Positions 42,284 to 42,641 of a stretch of DNA of 42,641 nt are shown piece after piece. Positions within the stretch are counted from its first letter, which is position 1, and the number at the start of each line of letters is the position of its first letter. The position numbers and the translations under genes are program-made. The notes beneath the pieces are model-generated. The model ran no database searches and had not been told where the DNA came from. It worked only from the letters and a program-made list of their open reading frames with translations. Source of the DNA: Alphaproteobacteria bacterium (GTDB taxonomy: Bacteria; Pseudomonadota; Alphaproteobacteria; Rhodobacterales; Rhodobacteraceae); NCBI GenBank assembly GCA_030425145.1, contig JAUHVK010000035.1, positions 1 to 42,641 of the forward strand. Reading direction: 5' to 3'.

Positions 42284-42641
42284 TCTCGGCGAAAGGCGAA
42301 AGAGCCGCTATCAGACCGCGGGATGAAATAAGCCGAACGGCTAATTGGATGTATGAACTTCAAGCGCTCTTCTTCCCCCAGCCTGCGAGGTCGAATCGTC
42401 GCCCAGTATGCTCTTGCGGCGAATGTCTAGAAAGCGGGCTGCGACCGCAGCATCCGACGGCTACTCTGGGAGTCCGCTTTGGGCCGTCACCGGCGTCCAA
42501 GTCGACCCAGTCTTGCCAGCTGCGCCAGCATTTTTGACCCCGAGTCTGCGGATCCTGTGCCTCCTGCGGAACCCGTCTGCCCCATCCCTTGCCGAACAGG
42601 CATCTGCTGCACACCGAAGAACTGCCGCGCTCTGAGGGCTG
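42284..42641. other. right flank without supported gene
   Basis: GC content rises again after about 42370, marking a return to backbone-like DNA. Open frames on both strands are short and unrecognisable. A leftward 84-codon frame at 42360-42614 is possible but has no family match, and a gene may continue beyond the window. Confidence 0.35.

Noticed and set aside
42360-42614. Leftward 84-codon frame at the right edge
   Set aside because: No motif or family is recognisable and the stop and start contexts are weak; kept only as a possibility.
1-42641. CRISPR arrays, rRNA and tRNA genes
   Set aside because: No regularly spaced repeat array and no tRNA or rRNA-like segments were seen on reading both strands.

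Overview
The window looks like a large part of a RepABC-type plasmid from an alphaproteobacterium, most likely a Rhodobacterales member (Roseobacter/Paracoccus-like). The grounds are a complete repABC replication-partition operon with an antisense RNA gene and parS-like palindromes, a MobC/VirD2/VirD4-type mobilisation block, and a long run of small families (DUF736, DUF2493, DUF3768, DUF6878, DUF6915, DUF6927) that are typical of plasmids in that group. Assignments rest on recognising protein motifs by eye; no database search was possible.

Layout from left to right. (1) 307-3262: a metal module of a MntR-type repressor (all six expected metal ligands present) divergent from a Tat-exported two-domain multicopper oxidase and a ZIP transporter with an unusual extracytoplasmic domain; a palindrome sits on the oxidase promoter. 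(2) 3590-9500: a DUF1612/HTH plasmid protein, a serine resolvase with res-like dyads, then repA, repB, an antisense ctRNA, repC and two parS-like palindromes. (3) 9501-10663: 1.1 kb with no recognisable gene. (4) 10664-23748: a rightward chain of plasmid accessory genes (ArdC-like protein, DUF3768, large ParB-like protein, a methylase-strawberry-notch helicase fusion of 1420 residues, DUF6878, DUF6915, duplicated DUF736), ended by a strong terminator. An Abi/HEPN gene lies antisense inside it. (5) 23840-25106: a hypothetical gene and a rhomboid protease.

(6) 25641-28073: an inserted, less GC-rich three-gene cluster of an unknown 196-residue protein, an XRE-ImmA/IrrE regulator-peptidase and a zinc-ribbon TIR protein. 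I regard it as the best candidate for an undescribed conflict system. (7) 28924-31750: DUF2493, a GSU2403-like nucleotidyltransferase-fold protein and a small gene with a degenerate inverted copy beside it. (8) 31751-37225: a hairpin array (candidate oriT region), a MobC-like gene, a VirD2-like relaxase and a VirD4/TraG coupling protein. (9) 37474-42283: an AT-richer restriction-modification cassette of a 5-methylcytosine methylase, a probable PD-(D/E)XK endonuclease, a MORC/MutL-like GHKL ATPase fused to a second nuclease-like domain, and a HEPN-like protein.

Together these give maintenance (repABC, resolvase), transfer (mobC, virD2, virD4; no VirB channel genes in the window), likely establishment and anti-restriction functions (ArdC, ParB-like, methylase-helicase) and at least three separate defence-like inserts. 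Many backbone genes are preceded by hairpins sharing a GGGC(C)TTT(T)G motif, often followed by TGATCCC, which suggests a common RNA-level or single-strand-level control.
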